A stretch of DNA of 64,000 nt from Juglans regia (GCF_001411555.2 NC_049905.1:8709053-8773052), one strand, 5' to 3'; shown: positions 34,083 to 46,359, numbered from the stretch's first letter. Translations and numbers: made by a program. The notes: generated from the letters alone by a model not told the origin.

Positions 34083-34500
34083 TTAAATTTCTCTGCATTA
34101 ACATTCGAACATAGTAAACTTAACGTTCGAACGTTAAGATAAAACGTTCGGACGTGTATACTTTACGTTCGCTCGTAAAACACATACGTGCGAACGTATA
34201 ACATACACGTTCGAACGTAAGTAGTAAATAAATTTAAATGACGTACATTCGCATGTATGTGTTTTATGTGTGAACGTAAAGTATACAAGTTCGAACATTT
34301 TATCTTAACTAAATTTAAAAAGTATTACGTTCGGACGTTATAATTAAACATTCGGACGTAAATTTTATGAAAAATAACGTCCGAATGTAAAACAATGCAC
34401 GTTTGAACGTAGAAGCCTGAACGGCTATGTAATTGAAATGCCGTATGTTCGAACGTCTTGGTAAAACGTTCAAACTTTACGACTCAAAATGACTGAGTCG
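34083..34500. repeat. ACGTTCGAACGT subterminal array with perfect palindromes
   Basis: About a dozen motif copies. They include the perfect 20-base palindrome CTTAACGTTCGAACGTTAAG at 34119-34138 and ACGTTCGAACGT at 34207-34218, plus variants with GGAC or TGAAC centres. Confidence 0.8.
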
Positions 34501-34910
34501 CTTAGCCATTATTGAAATCTCAAAAATCAATATACAACGTTCTAAATGCTGAAATGCCACCGTAGAAATGAAGTATACACTTTAAGAAACTTTTCTACGG
34601 TGACAATTTAGCCAATGACAAGCCGTGGTGGTCGGAAAATGGGGTTGAAAATCCAGCTACCACTTAACCCGTTTTAAACAAAACTGAGTCCAAATCTCAA
34701 ATAAAATACATGTTATTTGATTAAAATATGAATGTCTACCTTTTAGTTACGGTTGTGGCAGAGTTTGACGGCTGTAGCGAAGGAAGAGTGGCGGCATGCA
34801 AACAGGAACAAAGTTAGATAACGGTGAAAGTGACGTTTCGAAGTTCTGTTTTTGCCTTATATACACGAAACATTTGAACGTAATTCTTATTATGTTCGAA
34901 CTTTTTTCGA

Positions 34911-35354
34911 TTTATTTTTCAAAATAATGACTATAATATATTATATTATTAATATATGTTATATATTATAATGTATACTATAGTCTATAACATATAACAT
35001 AATATATAATATAATATTATAATATATAAATATATTATAGTATATATAGATATATACTATGTATTATATATATAATATTATATAGTATATTAATACATAT
35101 ATTATATAATAAATTATTATATATAGTGTAAATTATATGACAAATATTATATTATATATTATAATATAATATATAATATATTATATTATATTTATATATG
35201 ATCTATTATAAACTAATGAAAAGAAAATTAGAACCACAAACTCTTATTACTAGTCCAAAACGATATACTTTATTATTACAATCTAGTATCCAAAATTCTA
35301 GTGTACAAATTCCTAAATAGATTAATTGGAAACAAATTACTCTCCCTAATGAAT
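34911..35354. repeat. AT-only low-complexity tract
   Basis: Bases 34920-35215 are almost entirely A and T (TATATTATAATAT-type, many short palindromes). No gene is seen. Confidence 0.7.
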
Positions 35355-35650
35355 GACAATTAGTGAATTTGTGAGTGCTAGTTATATTTTTAAAGTTTAG
35401 CAATATGTTTATACATGTTGTTGTGATTTTATGCTTACTCTTGAAATAATTGTGATTATTGTTTGTGAATTTTATGAATAGTTTGTGAGTTTATGGTGTT
35501 CATTGATGAATTAATATGTGTAGAAATATTGTTGTTGTTGTGATATGGATTTGAAATATTGTTATTATTGTTTTTGAATTTTTATTGAATATGTTTAATA
35601 AGAAAATTATAAGTTTAGGATCTTAATTTAAGTAAAGATTAAAAATGGGG
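35355..35650 (+). repeat. About 300-bp repeat, copy 1
   Basis: GTGAGTGCTAGTTATATTTT ... TTAGCAATATGTTTATACAT ... GAATAGTTTGTGAGTTTATG ... GATATGGATTTGAAATATTG. The same order occurs at 37305-37610 and 37618-37960. Non-coding. Confidence 0.75.
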
Positions 35651-36570
35651 CTAGCCATTGGATCAGTAAAAAGAAAGGCAGTTTTAGTGGTAGGATCGAT
35701 CCCTTTTGTTTTCAAAGTAATGTTCAAACATCCTCCATGATTGTGTTACAAGTAATAAATATATAGAGGATTGACTAGCTAGCTAGCTTGGTGATCACGT
35801 TGTAGTTGCGTACCTTCATTTGTTGTGTTTGTGGCTATGAAGTCCATTAAGTGAGTCCCAATCGTACGGGTCTCTGCTGATAGTCGTAATTACATTAAGT
35901 GTCCATGTTGATGGTGTAAAAATTTGTATGCGATAGGGTTGAATGATGTTGAAAGTCATATATTTATGAACCGTATGGATCTGGGTTGGATGAAGTTAAA
36001 AGTCATATATTTGGATAAAGTTAAAAATCATACAAATTAGGACCCTCAGAAGATGTGATTCCAGAAAATCATTACTATATAGTATATATGTATTGCATTA
36101 TATATATAATGCACTATATATATACTATGTAGTGTATTATATATATATATAAGTTTTGTTGTTAGTTTTATTAATTATATATTATTGATTCATATATATA
36201 GTATAGTATATACTATACTATATTATTATATTTTCATTTATATAAAGTATTATGCTATCATACTACATATATATATATATATATTTATATACTATACTAT
36301 AATATAGTATATAATATACTATAAATTACTCACATTGGCATCCACCTCTCATATTCTTAAAAAATGAACTTTTATTTTCAACATATTCACAACTGATTGG
36401 AGATAATGCCTAAATACACATCTTGAGTAAAGAAGAATTTAATAAGTAACAATGAATATTTCGAACAAGCAGGTTATATGAAAGAAGACAACAGTGACAA
36501 AAAGTTAGAACGTGAAAAATGTGGCACTAATTTCCTGCTCAATTTAGGCATCTTTTTGATGATCTGAAAT
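35651..36570. other. Non-coding AT-rich region
   Basis: It contains TATA-rich tracts at 36075-36320 and short duplications (AAAGTCATATATTTATG / AAAGTCATATATTTGG). No gene is seen. Confidence 0.5.
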
Positions 36571-36960
36571 CGGACGTACATTTTTAACGTATGTACATTC
36601 TCAATGTAAACGTTTGAACGTAAAATTTTCTAATGTTCGAATGTGAAATTAAAAGTGCGGGAAATTTCTCGTTCGATTTAGGTTTCTCTCTGATGAACTG
36701 AAAGTTCGGATGTTGAAATTTTACGTTCGAACGTTAGTCGCTGAAAATCATTGGGAATGGTAAACGTTCGAATGTAAAATTTCTAACGTTCGAACATGAA
36801 AATAAAAGTGCAATAAATTTTCCGCTCGATTTAGGTATCTCTATTATGATCTGAATGTTCGAAAGTCTTTCGTAGAAAACATGCCCGATTTTTTTAACGT
36901 TCGAACAGTTACTAAAAAATTGGGCGGGATAATATAACGTTCGAACGTTTTGTTTAAAAA
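36571..36960. repeat. Third ACGTTCGAACG array
   Basis: TTACGTTCGAACGTTAG, TAACGTTCGAACAT, TAACGTTCGAACGTTTTG and variants are spaced 40-90 bp apart. Between them a unit AAAGTGC..AATTTCYCGCTCGATTTAGG recurs at about 36650 and 36810. It is taken as CACTA subterminal sequence from a further or the same element. Confidence 0.7.
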
Positions 36961-37304
36961 CTTTATGATTGAATGAATACACACACGGGAGGCAACAAAT
37001 TCATTTCTACTGCTTCTCCCGTGCGCACAACAGAGAGAGACTCTTCGTGGGTTAGAGAGGGAGAGTTAGAGTGAGAGAGAGTTGAGTGAGAGAGGGACAT
37101 GGGTTAGAGAGAGAGATAGAGTGAGAGAGTGTTAGAGTGAAAGTTAAGTTGAGCTTTAGTAAGAAAAAATTATTTTTCATTTGTATTTTCTTGAATTTTA
37201 TGATATTTGTTGTGTTTTTGTTATATATATTTCTAATAAGTTAGTGTTGTATTTTTTTTGAATGATTGGTTGTTTTGGAAAGTTGGAAGCTTTTGATTTG
37301 TAAG

Positions 37305-37960
37305 AGGATATTGTGAGTGCTAAGTATATTTCTAAACTTTAGCAATATGTTTATACATTTTATGCTTACTCTTGAAATATTGTAATTATTGTTTATAAAG
37401 TTTTTGAATAGTTTGTGAGTTTATGGTATTCATTGATAAATTAATATGTGTATAAATATTGTTGTGAGAATATTGTGAATATGTTGTGATATGGATTTGA
37501 AATATTGTGATTATTATTTGTGAATTTTGTTTGAATATGTTTACATGGTTAGAAATATATTGTCTTTAGGTTTTGGATTTATGTGAAAATTTTGATATAA
37601 TATTTTTTGGTTTTGAAGAATTTGTGAGTAGTTATATTTCTCAAGTTTAGGAATATGTTAATACATATACATGTGATTTTATGTTTCCTCTTGAAATAAT
37701 TGTAATTATTGTTCGTGAATTTTGTGAATAGTTTGTGAGTTTATGGTGTTCATTGATGAATTAGCATGTGTAAAAATATTTTTGTGGGAATATTATTGTT
37801 GTTGTGATATGGATTTGAAATATTGTGATTGTTATTTGAATGTGTTTACATGGTTAGAAATATATTGTGTTTAGTTTTTAGTATTTATGTAAATTTTTTT
37901 TGTGTTTTTTGAATTTGTTCTTTAACAAGAAAATTATAAGTTTAGACTCTTAATTTAAGT
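37305..37960 (+). repeat. About 300-bp tandem repeat, copies 2 and 3
   Basis: 37305-37610 and 37618-37960 repeat the unit described at 35355-35650 (TTTAGSAATATGTT, GAATAGTTTGTGAGTTTATGG, GGTTAGAAATATATTGT). A GAGAGA-rich leader (37020-37140) precedes them. Confidence 0.75.
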
Positions 37961-38677
37961 AAAGATTAAAAACGTTTAATATACATTTAATATGAGACTT
38001 AATATTTAACATTTAATAAGTATATATAAAATAGTCATACTAATTTAGTTAAAATATGATTATTATTCAAGTTATAACTATAATATAAAATTTAATTTTA
38101 AATAGAAAAAAAGAAGAAGTATATAACTTAACTATATATAAAGTATAATATATACATACAATAACAATAATTAATAATTACTTATTAAATATTCTTACTA
38201 TTGGGAGGTTCCAAACCATTATATTATTAAATATATATATATAAATAAAGAAAGTAAAATACACTTTAAGGAAAAAATGTTGAACCTACCAAATAAGTAG
38301 AGAGTTGGAATAAATAAATATACTTATTTATAATAAATTAGAGAGTAAATAAATAAGGATCAAATAAATGCTTATATATAAATTATATACTTATTGTCTA
38401 TATAAATAAGTAACTCACTTAATTAAGTATAACAATCAAAATTATACTTTGATTATGATAATAATTAAAATTATATAATAATCTTTGAAATTATATATAA
38501 CAATTATAATAATAATTATATAATAATAATTAAAATTATAAGTTAGGAATAATAATCCAAGATCAATCATTATAATATTTCGCATAGGATAGCCCCAACC
38601 AATCCAAAATCATGTGTTGCCTATTGAAAAGTCTAAAGTTTCGATTCCATAACTATTAATTTTTAATTTTTTTTTAT
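37961..38677. other. Non-coding AT-rich region
   Basis: Simple AT-rich sequence with short repeats (AATTATATAATAATAATTA-like). No gene is seen. Confidence 0.5.
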
Positions 38678-39006
38678 AAATTAACAATGTCATATTCGTA
38701 TTGTGTTATATTGTTAAATTAGAGAGAGATGAAAGAATATGTGAACAAGTTTCGTGTCTTATACACCCCGGAAAAGAATGATCTTGAAGAAATGTTTGTC
38801 AAATTGCTTGACTCTCAAAGTCTCTCCGGCCTTGAGAGTTGTCAAGGTCGAACAGTTTGTGACGGTTAAGTAATTAGACTAAAGTTTAGGCATTTCTTTA
38901 AGATCATTCTTTCCCGTTATGTATTGATAGAAAATTTGTTCACATAATCTTTTATCTCTCTCTAGTTTAACAATATAACACTACTAGGATGTGACATTGT
39001 TAATTC
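38678..39006. repeat. 329-bp foldback (long inverted repeat)
   Basis: The left arm from AAATTAACAATGTCA (38678) pairs with the right arm ending TGACATTGTTAATT (39005). Arms of about 125 bp share TGTTATATTGTTAAAY, AGAGAGAGATRAAAGA and GAATGATCTT-AAGAAATG in inverse orientation. About 75 bp lies between them, with an inner ACTCTCAA/TTGAGAGT pair. This could be a MITE, or a hairpin RNA source if transcribed. Confidence 0.75.
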
Positions 39007-39246
39007 AAACAACATGGAGATATTGTTTGTAGTGTGTTTTGATAGATATGTTGTTACATTGCATAAATAACCTTAGACCCGTTTGGGAATTAGTGTACAT
39101 TTATATGTCCACTAATTTCTGAATTGTCCAGTGTGGAGAGTTTATGATTATATTATCTGTATTACACATGTTCGTTACTCCTACTTTCCATGTTTAATGT
39201 GAAGTTTCGGTGTCTTACTCTACTGTTCAGAGGGTATACTGTTCAG

Positions 39247-40317
39247 AGGGTCATAATCCGACGTCACAAGGGACGATGTCATGAACGATGTCATGACCAC
39301 TTCAAGAAGTTTGAGATATTGGAAGAGGCTGCACAGTCTCCTTTCCAGTAGATGAAGTTAGTTGATTGGAGAAAGTGTTGTGATTTTTCCGCATCTCCAG
39401 ATTATCAGGTATTTTACATTTATATCTTTTAATTATTTACATTCATATTCGTTCTATATATTATATGTATACATATTACAGTTAACATTCTTAATATATT
39501 TTGTAGCAGTTGAGTTCTACAAATGCGTAGAATAGATCCGCTCTGACTGTCCACCATCGTGCCGGTTCAAAGTTATTCCATCGTCTTACTGAAAAAATGG
39601 TAATTAAAAAATTATAGAATTCATTTATTTTTTTGATATTTTGTTATTTAAGTACTAACATTATCTTTTTAAAATTTCTATTGTCGCTTTGTTAGAAACG
39701 TGATGATATTGAAAATTTTTTTCTTATTCATGTCTATGTTGCTGCTCACATTAATGAGCATAGTGAGTAGATAGATCTTGTCGCTGCAGATAATTATGTA
39801 AACAATGTTAATTTTGTTAAATAAATTGTGTAACATGTGAATAATTGTTCTTTTTATTTCTATTTCTTTTAATACGTTACTTATTAACGATCAATACATT
39901 TCAAATTACACGAAAAAATGATAGAGATATAGTCAGCTTCTGGGAAATCCTCTCCTAGTGACATAGATATATTCATACTAGTGCTCGGGCCGCAGTCTGG
40001 TATGGCAAGAGGATTGGGACGATCTATCAAGCATAGATGTTCATCCTCTTCAACCGCATCAACTTCACGAATTAATAATCTTATCAAAGATTTAGAAGCT
40101 CACGGCGTGAGAATGAGTATATGAGATCGAGACAACAAGAGTTAGACTATCTCTCAGAACGAAAGTCTCGTTTAGAGATGCGCTTGCAGGACCAACAAAG
40201 AGACCAGGAGAAAAGAATAGGCAATGAAGTCCAAGAGCAAGTGCAATGAAAGAAGATGGTGCAAATTGAGCATATTATGTCGTTGCAACAGAATCGCAGT
40301 AGACGAGGAAAAAAGAG
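39247..40317 (+). pseudogene. CACTA TnpA-like fragment (copy C), fused to P450 sequence
   Basis: It starts inside the CGACGTCACAAGGGACGATG exon (with a 14-bp local duplication GAACGATGTCATGA), follows all later exons of copies A and B, and continues further in the last exon ([10 protein letters not shown]). It ends at 40317, where P450 exon 1 sequence begins without any spacer. Stops occur in several exons. Confidence 0.8.
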
Positions 40318-40698
40318 GAGTTGTTGAAGTTGTCCAACAATGTCATCTTCGAAATGATGCTTAGTTGGGCCGAGGAGGCTATGTTTGTAGTGCGTGACAT
40401 GACGCGGATTTTGGGGGAGTTTAATGTGTCTAATTACATATGGTTTTGCAAGCATATGGATTTGCAGGGATTTGGGAAAAGGATTGATGGCATTCATGGG
40501 AGGTTCGATGCTTTGGTGGAGAAAGTTATTGCAGAGCGTGAAGAGTTGAGGAAAAAAAAGGAAAATGGAGAAAGAAAAGATATTGGTGATGGAGATCAGC
40601 CTCGGGTCAAGGATTTTATTGACATATTGCTTGATTTTTCGGAGGATGAAAGCTCAGAGATAAAGCTGACTAGGGCTCATATCAAAGCCCTCATTATT

Positions 40699-40786
40699 GT
40701 AAGTTCTTTTACGTACTCAAGTGAGATTTTTTTATTCAAATTCTTTGAAGTTTGTTTCCAAATTTTACGGCCTACACTCAGAAAGC

Positions 40787-40820
<34 letters not shown>

Positions 40821-41625
40821 AATAGTCACATGAAATTAATAATAGAGTCAGGGACAAAGCCATAATTATAAGTTTGGAGGGATCGGATATTTTTAGGTTT
40901 AAAATAAATAGTTGAATTGAAAATTTTTAAGAATACCTTTAACAAATTGATAAAAAACCAAGTAAAAAATAAAAAGAAAAAATAAATTTCAAACTTGCAT
41001 TCTTCCATATAAATATCGATAATTTTACATCTCACATTTTCATATATATGTTGGAATTAAGAGAAAGGGTTGAACTATGGAAACAATCTATATAGGACTA
41101 ATAAAAAGGAAGTAATATATGTAAACCATAAATTAAGTTTTGTATTTTGTTGAATAATTTATAATTGTAACATTATATATTTAAAAGTTTTGAAGTAGTA
41201 CGATTGCATACTATGTAGCCAACGTTCTAGTGACTTGGGTTTTTTTTGTTAAATATGTTTCACACAGATAATTACAAATTTTGAAAGAGAAATAATCTAA
41301 TGTGAATATTATATTCTAATTTAATTTCTTGAAATAAAATAAGAAAACAAAATGTAGTTACGATAAAATTCTAAGTGGGACCAAATTCTAATTTATTGAT
41401 ATATAAGAAAGATCTATTAAACTTTTTTGACAATTTGCAACGCACTCCTTAAAATTGACCATTTAAGAGTACTACTGGCCAGTGCCATTAGTTATGAATT
41501 ATGAATAAGAACAAGAACAAAAGTATAAAAAAGAGAGAGCTATACAAATGACAGAGTTATAATATTATTATTTATATATATATATATATATATATCTCCC
41601 TTATATCTCCTTATACTTAAAAGAG
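40699..41625 (+). other. P450 copy 3 intron, part shared with copies 2 and 4
   Basis: Collinear with 27135-27900 and 47254-48140: (TA)n tract, GACAAAGCCATAATTATAAG, AGAGAAAGGGTTGAAC, TCTAATTTAATTTCTTGAAA. The larger intron therefore predates separation of copies 2, 3 and 4. No gene is seen. Confidence 0.7.
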
Positions 41626-43095
41626 CCTATCGCTCTATGAATAGTAATGAACAATGACATCAACAATGACATCAACGGCAAAATCACAAAACATCCTCGA
41701 AGCAAAACGGCAGATTCGCAAAACATCCTCCAAAATACACGGCAAAATCACAAAACCAAAGCAAAATCATCATAAAATCATCACAAAAATACACGGTAAA
41801 ATCAAAAAACCACGGCATCCTCGAAGCAAAATCACGGCAAAATCACAAAACATCCTCGAAGCAAAATCATCGTAAAATCATCACCAAAATACCACAAATT
41901 AACAAAATCACCGCAAATTAACTATAAATTCACAAGAAAAATACCATAAAATAAAAAAAAAATACCACAAATTACGGTGGTGGAGGTGGTCTAAGGGGAA
42001 GTGGGCGTCCGTGAGGGAAGGTGAGCATGCATGGTGGCTCGGCTGGGCGTGAGGACAGCTACGAGAGGTGGTCGGTGGCGAAAGGAAGTCCCGGTGGTGG
42101 TGCGGTGGCCAGAGGAGGTGGAGCTCCGTCGTGGGTGTGGAGAACCCGTGCAAGAGAGAGGTAGATTTCGTAGGAGCAAACGATAGGGAGATGGAGGCCG
42201 AGCTCGCTGGAAGGGGATGGCCGGTGGGAGAGGAGGCTACCGTGGAGGTGGTGGCGCCGGAGGATGGCGCACGGCGGCGCAGCAACATCAAACCCATTCG
42301 GGCTGTGCACAGCTGAGAGAGAGGAAGAGAGAGCGTGAGAGAGGGAGACCGGTGTGGGGGGACTCGCCGGACTGAGGCGGTGCCGGTGGAAGAGGCGGTG
42401 AGGCTCACCGACGCAGGGTGGCGTTGGGCTGGGCAGAGGAAGATTCGGCTGGGAGAGGGGCAGCGTACCGCATACGCGTGAGCTGAGGGAGGAGAGAGAG
42501 AGGGGAGGGAAAAGTGAGGAAGAATGAAGAAGTTATAGGCATTTATCCAGTTCATTCGTCATGGGATCTTTAAAATGATTTAACAATAAAATATTTAAAT
42601 ACTGATTTAAATATACATAAATATTAATTTAATTTAAAATATTGAAATAAATTAAATAAATGATGAAATTTTATTAAATATTTCTAAGAAATTAATCTCA
42701 ATCATTCATTTTAATTTCTTAGATTTGATCTAATAATAGAAATTTAAACATTGATTTAAACTAATTTAAAATTTAAATAATTAATATATAAATATCATAT
42801 TATACATAAACTATCAAATTTAATTTATTAAATACTAATCCAACCCTTCATTTTACCATTTCTCATTTTTTTTTCTTTGCTTCGATTTATGCAGTGAAGT
42901 ACTATCACTATTACAAAAATTCTCCACATCTCTTTTCACTTGTTAGGTGCAGAAATTGAGTTCATAAAAAATTCTCTATATATTACTTATTTTACTTATG
43001 ATTATGTTTTTTTTTAACCCAAAACATATTTATATTTTACAAAATAAGTTATTTTTCAACAGGGCAAATGTGCCTCGCAATTACCCAACCGCTAG
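41626..43095. mobile_element. 1.5-kb insertion in the P450 copy 3 intron, unclassified
   Basis: Both junctions lie at a TATAAAAG..TCTATC..ATGAATAGT sequence that is single in copies 2 and 4. Inside: ACAAAATCACGGCAAAATCA-type repeats (41650-41930), a GC-rich GGTGG/GCCGG tract (41975-42500), then AT-rich DNA. The right end reads GGGCAAATGTGCCTCGCAAT..CCGCTAG before TATA, compatible with a Helitron-type CTAG end but not proven. Open frames in the GC-rich part lack recognisable domains. Confidence 0.5.
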
Positions 43096-43541
43096 TATAT
43101 ATAAAAGTGTCTATCAAGATATGAATAGTGCATTTTTGTTTGATGGACAAAATTACAGTTTTGTCTTGCCTGTTTTGGTTGTTTTTTTTTTTTTTTTTTT
43201 GTCTTCTTATCTTATTTGTTCAAGTTTTGCTACAAATCAGCTGCTGCTCACATCACACACCTCATACATGACTTGGAATTGTTTTTTCATAAGGTGTGGG
43301 GATTTTATTTATAATAAAATTATTATTATTATTGTGTAGATATCATATCAAATTATGATTTCAAAACAATGAGCTCTAAACATTTGATTTGGTATGTGTT
43401 CAATAACTTTACGTTTTATGTTTCCTTCATTTTTTTAAGTACAATTATAATCATTTTTAAAATTTATTGCATAGATTTATGATTATTTTTACATTTATCA
43501 TACTTGTTGTTCTAATTGATATGCATATTAAAACTCATATT

Positions 43542-43571
<30 letters not shown>

Positions 43572-43579
<8 letters not shown>

Positions 43580-43745
43580 TCTATACACCATACTACTATC
43601 TCATTTTCATCCCACTAAATAAGATGTGGCACACTTATCACTATTAAATAATCATTTATTGCATGTTTCTTTATCATCTAATGGTGTTGAATGTGCCGCA
43701 TATTACTTAGTATGATCAAAATATGATGAAACTGTGGTGTATAAC
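43572..43745. mobile_element. Short MITE in the P450 copy 3 intron
   Basis: The left end CTATACACCATACT and right end CTGTGGTGTATAACA are inverse of each other. About 175 bp, flanked by (TA)n tracts, non-coding. Confidence 0.6.
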
Positions 43746-43749
43746 ATTA

Positions 43750-43782
<33 letters not shown>

Positions 43783-43934
43783 AGAATGCAGTAGGGATAG
43801 ACGGTATATAAAATTCATATTATTAATATACCTTTGTACAACCTTTCTAGATTTCTTCTCAGCGGGCACAGATACAACAGCAATTGCAACTGAATGGGCA
43901 TTAGCAGAGCTTATCAACCATCCTGAGGTGCTGA

Positions 43935-45165
43935 ATGGATTCCGTTAGTGGGTCTAACAGATCATCTGTAATGAAAGGATTTAAAAAATCCATATTGAGA
44001 GAATATGAACGAAAACTTCAAAATATTAAGAGTTTAGATATTTGATCTATATGAAGGCCATATCATATGGACTATATTAACATTTAACCCAAACATTAAG
44101 AGGGCTTTGAGTTAATTTGCTCAACGGCCCCACCGTCAGCCCTCGCTATTGAAGTGGCTCTAGTAGTGAGGATAACGTGGAGTTCCTCTTGGACACGTAC
44201 GATTAAGGTTCAAGCTTCTTGAAGTTTACATATGTTCAAACTTTAAGATTTAGAATGTATGGAAAATATATATAAATTAATTAACTCTCATAACATATTT
44301 TATTGTCTGTATTAATATTACAAGACTTTGGTATCGTTTAGTTACGCAGATGATATGAGATGAGATAAAAGTTGAATAAAATATTGTTAGAATATAATTT
44401 CTTAATATTATTTTTATTTTGAGATTTGAAAAAATTGAATTATTTTTTTATATTTTGTTTGTGAGTTTAGAAAAATTATAATGATTAAATAGATTATTTG
44501 TAAAAACAAACCAGGTCTTGCATAATATATTTGTTTTTAATTCTAAATCATCGGAAAAAAAAAACTCTAAAAAGATTGAAATCTCACAAATTATACAAGC
44601 CTTTGCATGTGTCCACGCTTTAAATAAAAACTAAGATTGAAAGCCTTTGTGTCAATCCCTCCCCCAAAAACGTACATTATTAAAGCCCATGGCCTGACCC
44701 ACCGAAGGAATAGTTGCCATTCTTAAGGTGTCCGAAGATCGCCTTTGCGCGGTATGGCTGAAGACCCACCTCGCTTGAGGTGGACCTTGCCGTCTTGGGC
44801 GCGCGAGTTGGTTTAGATGCATGCCACCCCATGCTGGGGCTGGCGGCCGTCCTCAGCCAGATCACCACATGCTTGTAGGATATACACATCTACCCCAGTA
44901 GTTTTTTAATTTATATATTTTTGTGGATTTAATTCAATGTGGGTGGAGTTATATTTTTAATATTTCGTTGAATGTTCATATGTAAGCTTGTTACCTGTAG
45001 GTGTAAGCTGTAAATTAGTGTACACTAGATTCTAATTCAAGATTAATAGTACTTGAATGTTACTTGGATTAATCTTATAATTAGTAGCATTAATTTGTTC
45101 GTTTGTTTCTCCGAGGCTATCGGGGTGGCTCTCCGAGGGGTCGGTTCCGGCCACCCTCATTGTGG
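43935..45165 (+). repeat. Duplicated block, copy 1 (repeated at 51400-53120)
   Basis: Shared order: GTGGGTCTAACAGATC, GAAGTGGCYCTAGTAGTGAGG, a short ATGAGATGAGAT-type element, CAATCCCTCCCCCAAAAACG, a GC-richer strip (AGATCACCACATGCTTGTAGGA), and CGGTTCCGGCCACCCTCATTG. The two copies differ by indels. Minus-strand open frames in the GC-richer strip differ in frame between copies and are not regarded as genes. Confidence 0.8.
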
Positions 45166-46359
45166 TTTCATGTAATATATTATATCTATTTTATAATAAA
45201 AGTAGTTTTACAAATTAATATACGATATTAAATCATGTCAATTTATGAATTTACTTTTATGACTAAAACATTTATATTTTCTTCTAATAAAATTGAAATA
45301 TTGAGAAACTACAAAAGAAAAAATAAAAAATAAAATAAAAAATCAAACAAGAAATAGTAGGTCAAACATCAACGGACTACCGAAGACGGAGAACTTTTGA
45401 TCTTCTGAAAAGTGAACATTGACGAACCACCAAAGACACTAGTAAAGTAAAGCAAATCAGAGAACAACGCCGCATTAATGACACTACTATTTGAGCAACA
45501 CGCCACATTAATGAGGCCGTTGTAGAGGCACGTCACATTTAAAACACTCTGACAAAAGGAACAGTAAAAATGATATGGATTTCACAGGGACAGGCACGAT
45601 CTATCTCCCCAGACTCCCATATAAATAGCAATTTTCAAGAATGAAAAAGCTCTCGAGACTCTCTTATTATTTATAAACTTCTAAAATATTCTACTGACTT
45701 TAACAACGAAGACTCCCTAATCCAAGACTGCCCTCTTCAGCTTTTTTTTTTTCTTCTCCTTTGCATGCCCAACTTTAAAGAGTCGAGTTGCTGAAGCTTA
45801 CCTAATGACGTACCGAAGTTAACCATAGGTGTACGTAGTTAATTAACCATTTATAAATAATTTATGCCTCCCCCGACGCAATTAATGCCCTACGTACATT
45901 CCGTGATATTACCGTCACTTTCATCATGCCCAGTACATGATGAGCTGCATATCTAATATTCTGGCCAGCAACTGTATATAATAAGGATTGGAATTCACAA
46001 ATTATAATTGCATGCTTCGAATTGTAAGATCGATCGAACAGTGCCTGGCCAACTGTAGAAGCCCTCTCCAAATACTGTTCTATCTCTAAATTATCCTGTA
46101 ATTAAGTGCTAAGCACATGTTTAAACTTGTTAATTTTAAAGATGTGCATGCAGGTGGTACTACATGGTTTATGATCATCATCATTGAAATTAATGATCAT
46201 AAACGGATAAAGAAATTTTTCTACTGATTTTTTTTTTTATTTTGATTTTGTGAAAGTTATTTTAGTTTTTGTGTTCATGTGATCATCTTCTAAATTATAT
46301 AATTAAATTATATTGATGCAAAGTTTTTTGTTTTTCTCTTTTTTGTTCTAATTAAAGCC
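45166..46359 (+). promoter_or_regulatory. 5' flank of P450 copy 4
   Basis: Collinear with 9639-11015 upstream of the intact gene, without the 220-bp insertion found there. It likely represents the original promoter-bearing flank. Confidence 0.55.

Larger units (their letters stand above)
32221..34910. mobile_element. CACTA-like element with left terminus at 32221 (right end not found)
   Basis: CACTACAACACAATTACTTT begins at 32221 and is followed by AGTAACGGTT and AAACCGTCACTAAAAATAG blocks, then ACGTTCRAACGT-type repeats (32340-32520). A broken minus-strand transposon ORF and a second repeat array (34100-34460) follow. No GTTGTAGTG right terminus was found, so the stated end is only the last subterminal repeat before AT-rich DNA. 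Confidence 0.6.
40318..43928 (+). pseudogene. P450 copy 3 (CYP93B-like), fragment
   Basis: 40318-40698 corresponds to exon 1 from [10 protein letters not shown] to AHIKALII with the GTAAGT donor; it is open and close to copies 1 and 4 ([23 protein letters not shown]). The first 168 codons are replaced by CACTA sequence. The 'intron' is 3.15 kb. A relic of exon 2 at 43851-43928 covers the I-helix ([24 protein letters not shown]), lacks one G at the splice acceptor so is out of frame, and stops where an unrelated duplicated block begins. It has no haem-binding region and is non-functional. Confidence 0.88.

Noticed and set aside
41908..42555. 215-codon minus-strand open frame in GC-rich DNA
   Set aside because: It is Ser/Pro/His/Thr-rich with no domain and overlaps other open frames on both strands; high GC lowers stop frequency. 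It lies inside an insertion in a pseudogene intron.
44680..44889. Minus-strand frame with a related one at 52644-52937
   Set aside because: The two copies differ by indels that change the frame, and no domain is recognised; it is part of a duplicated non-coding block.
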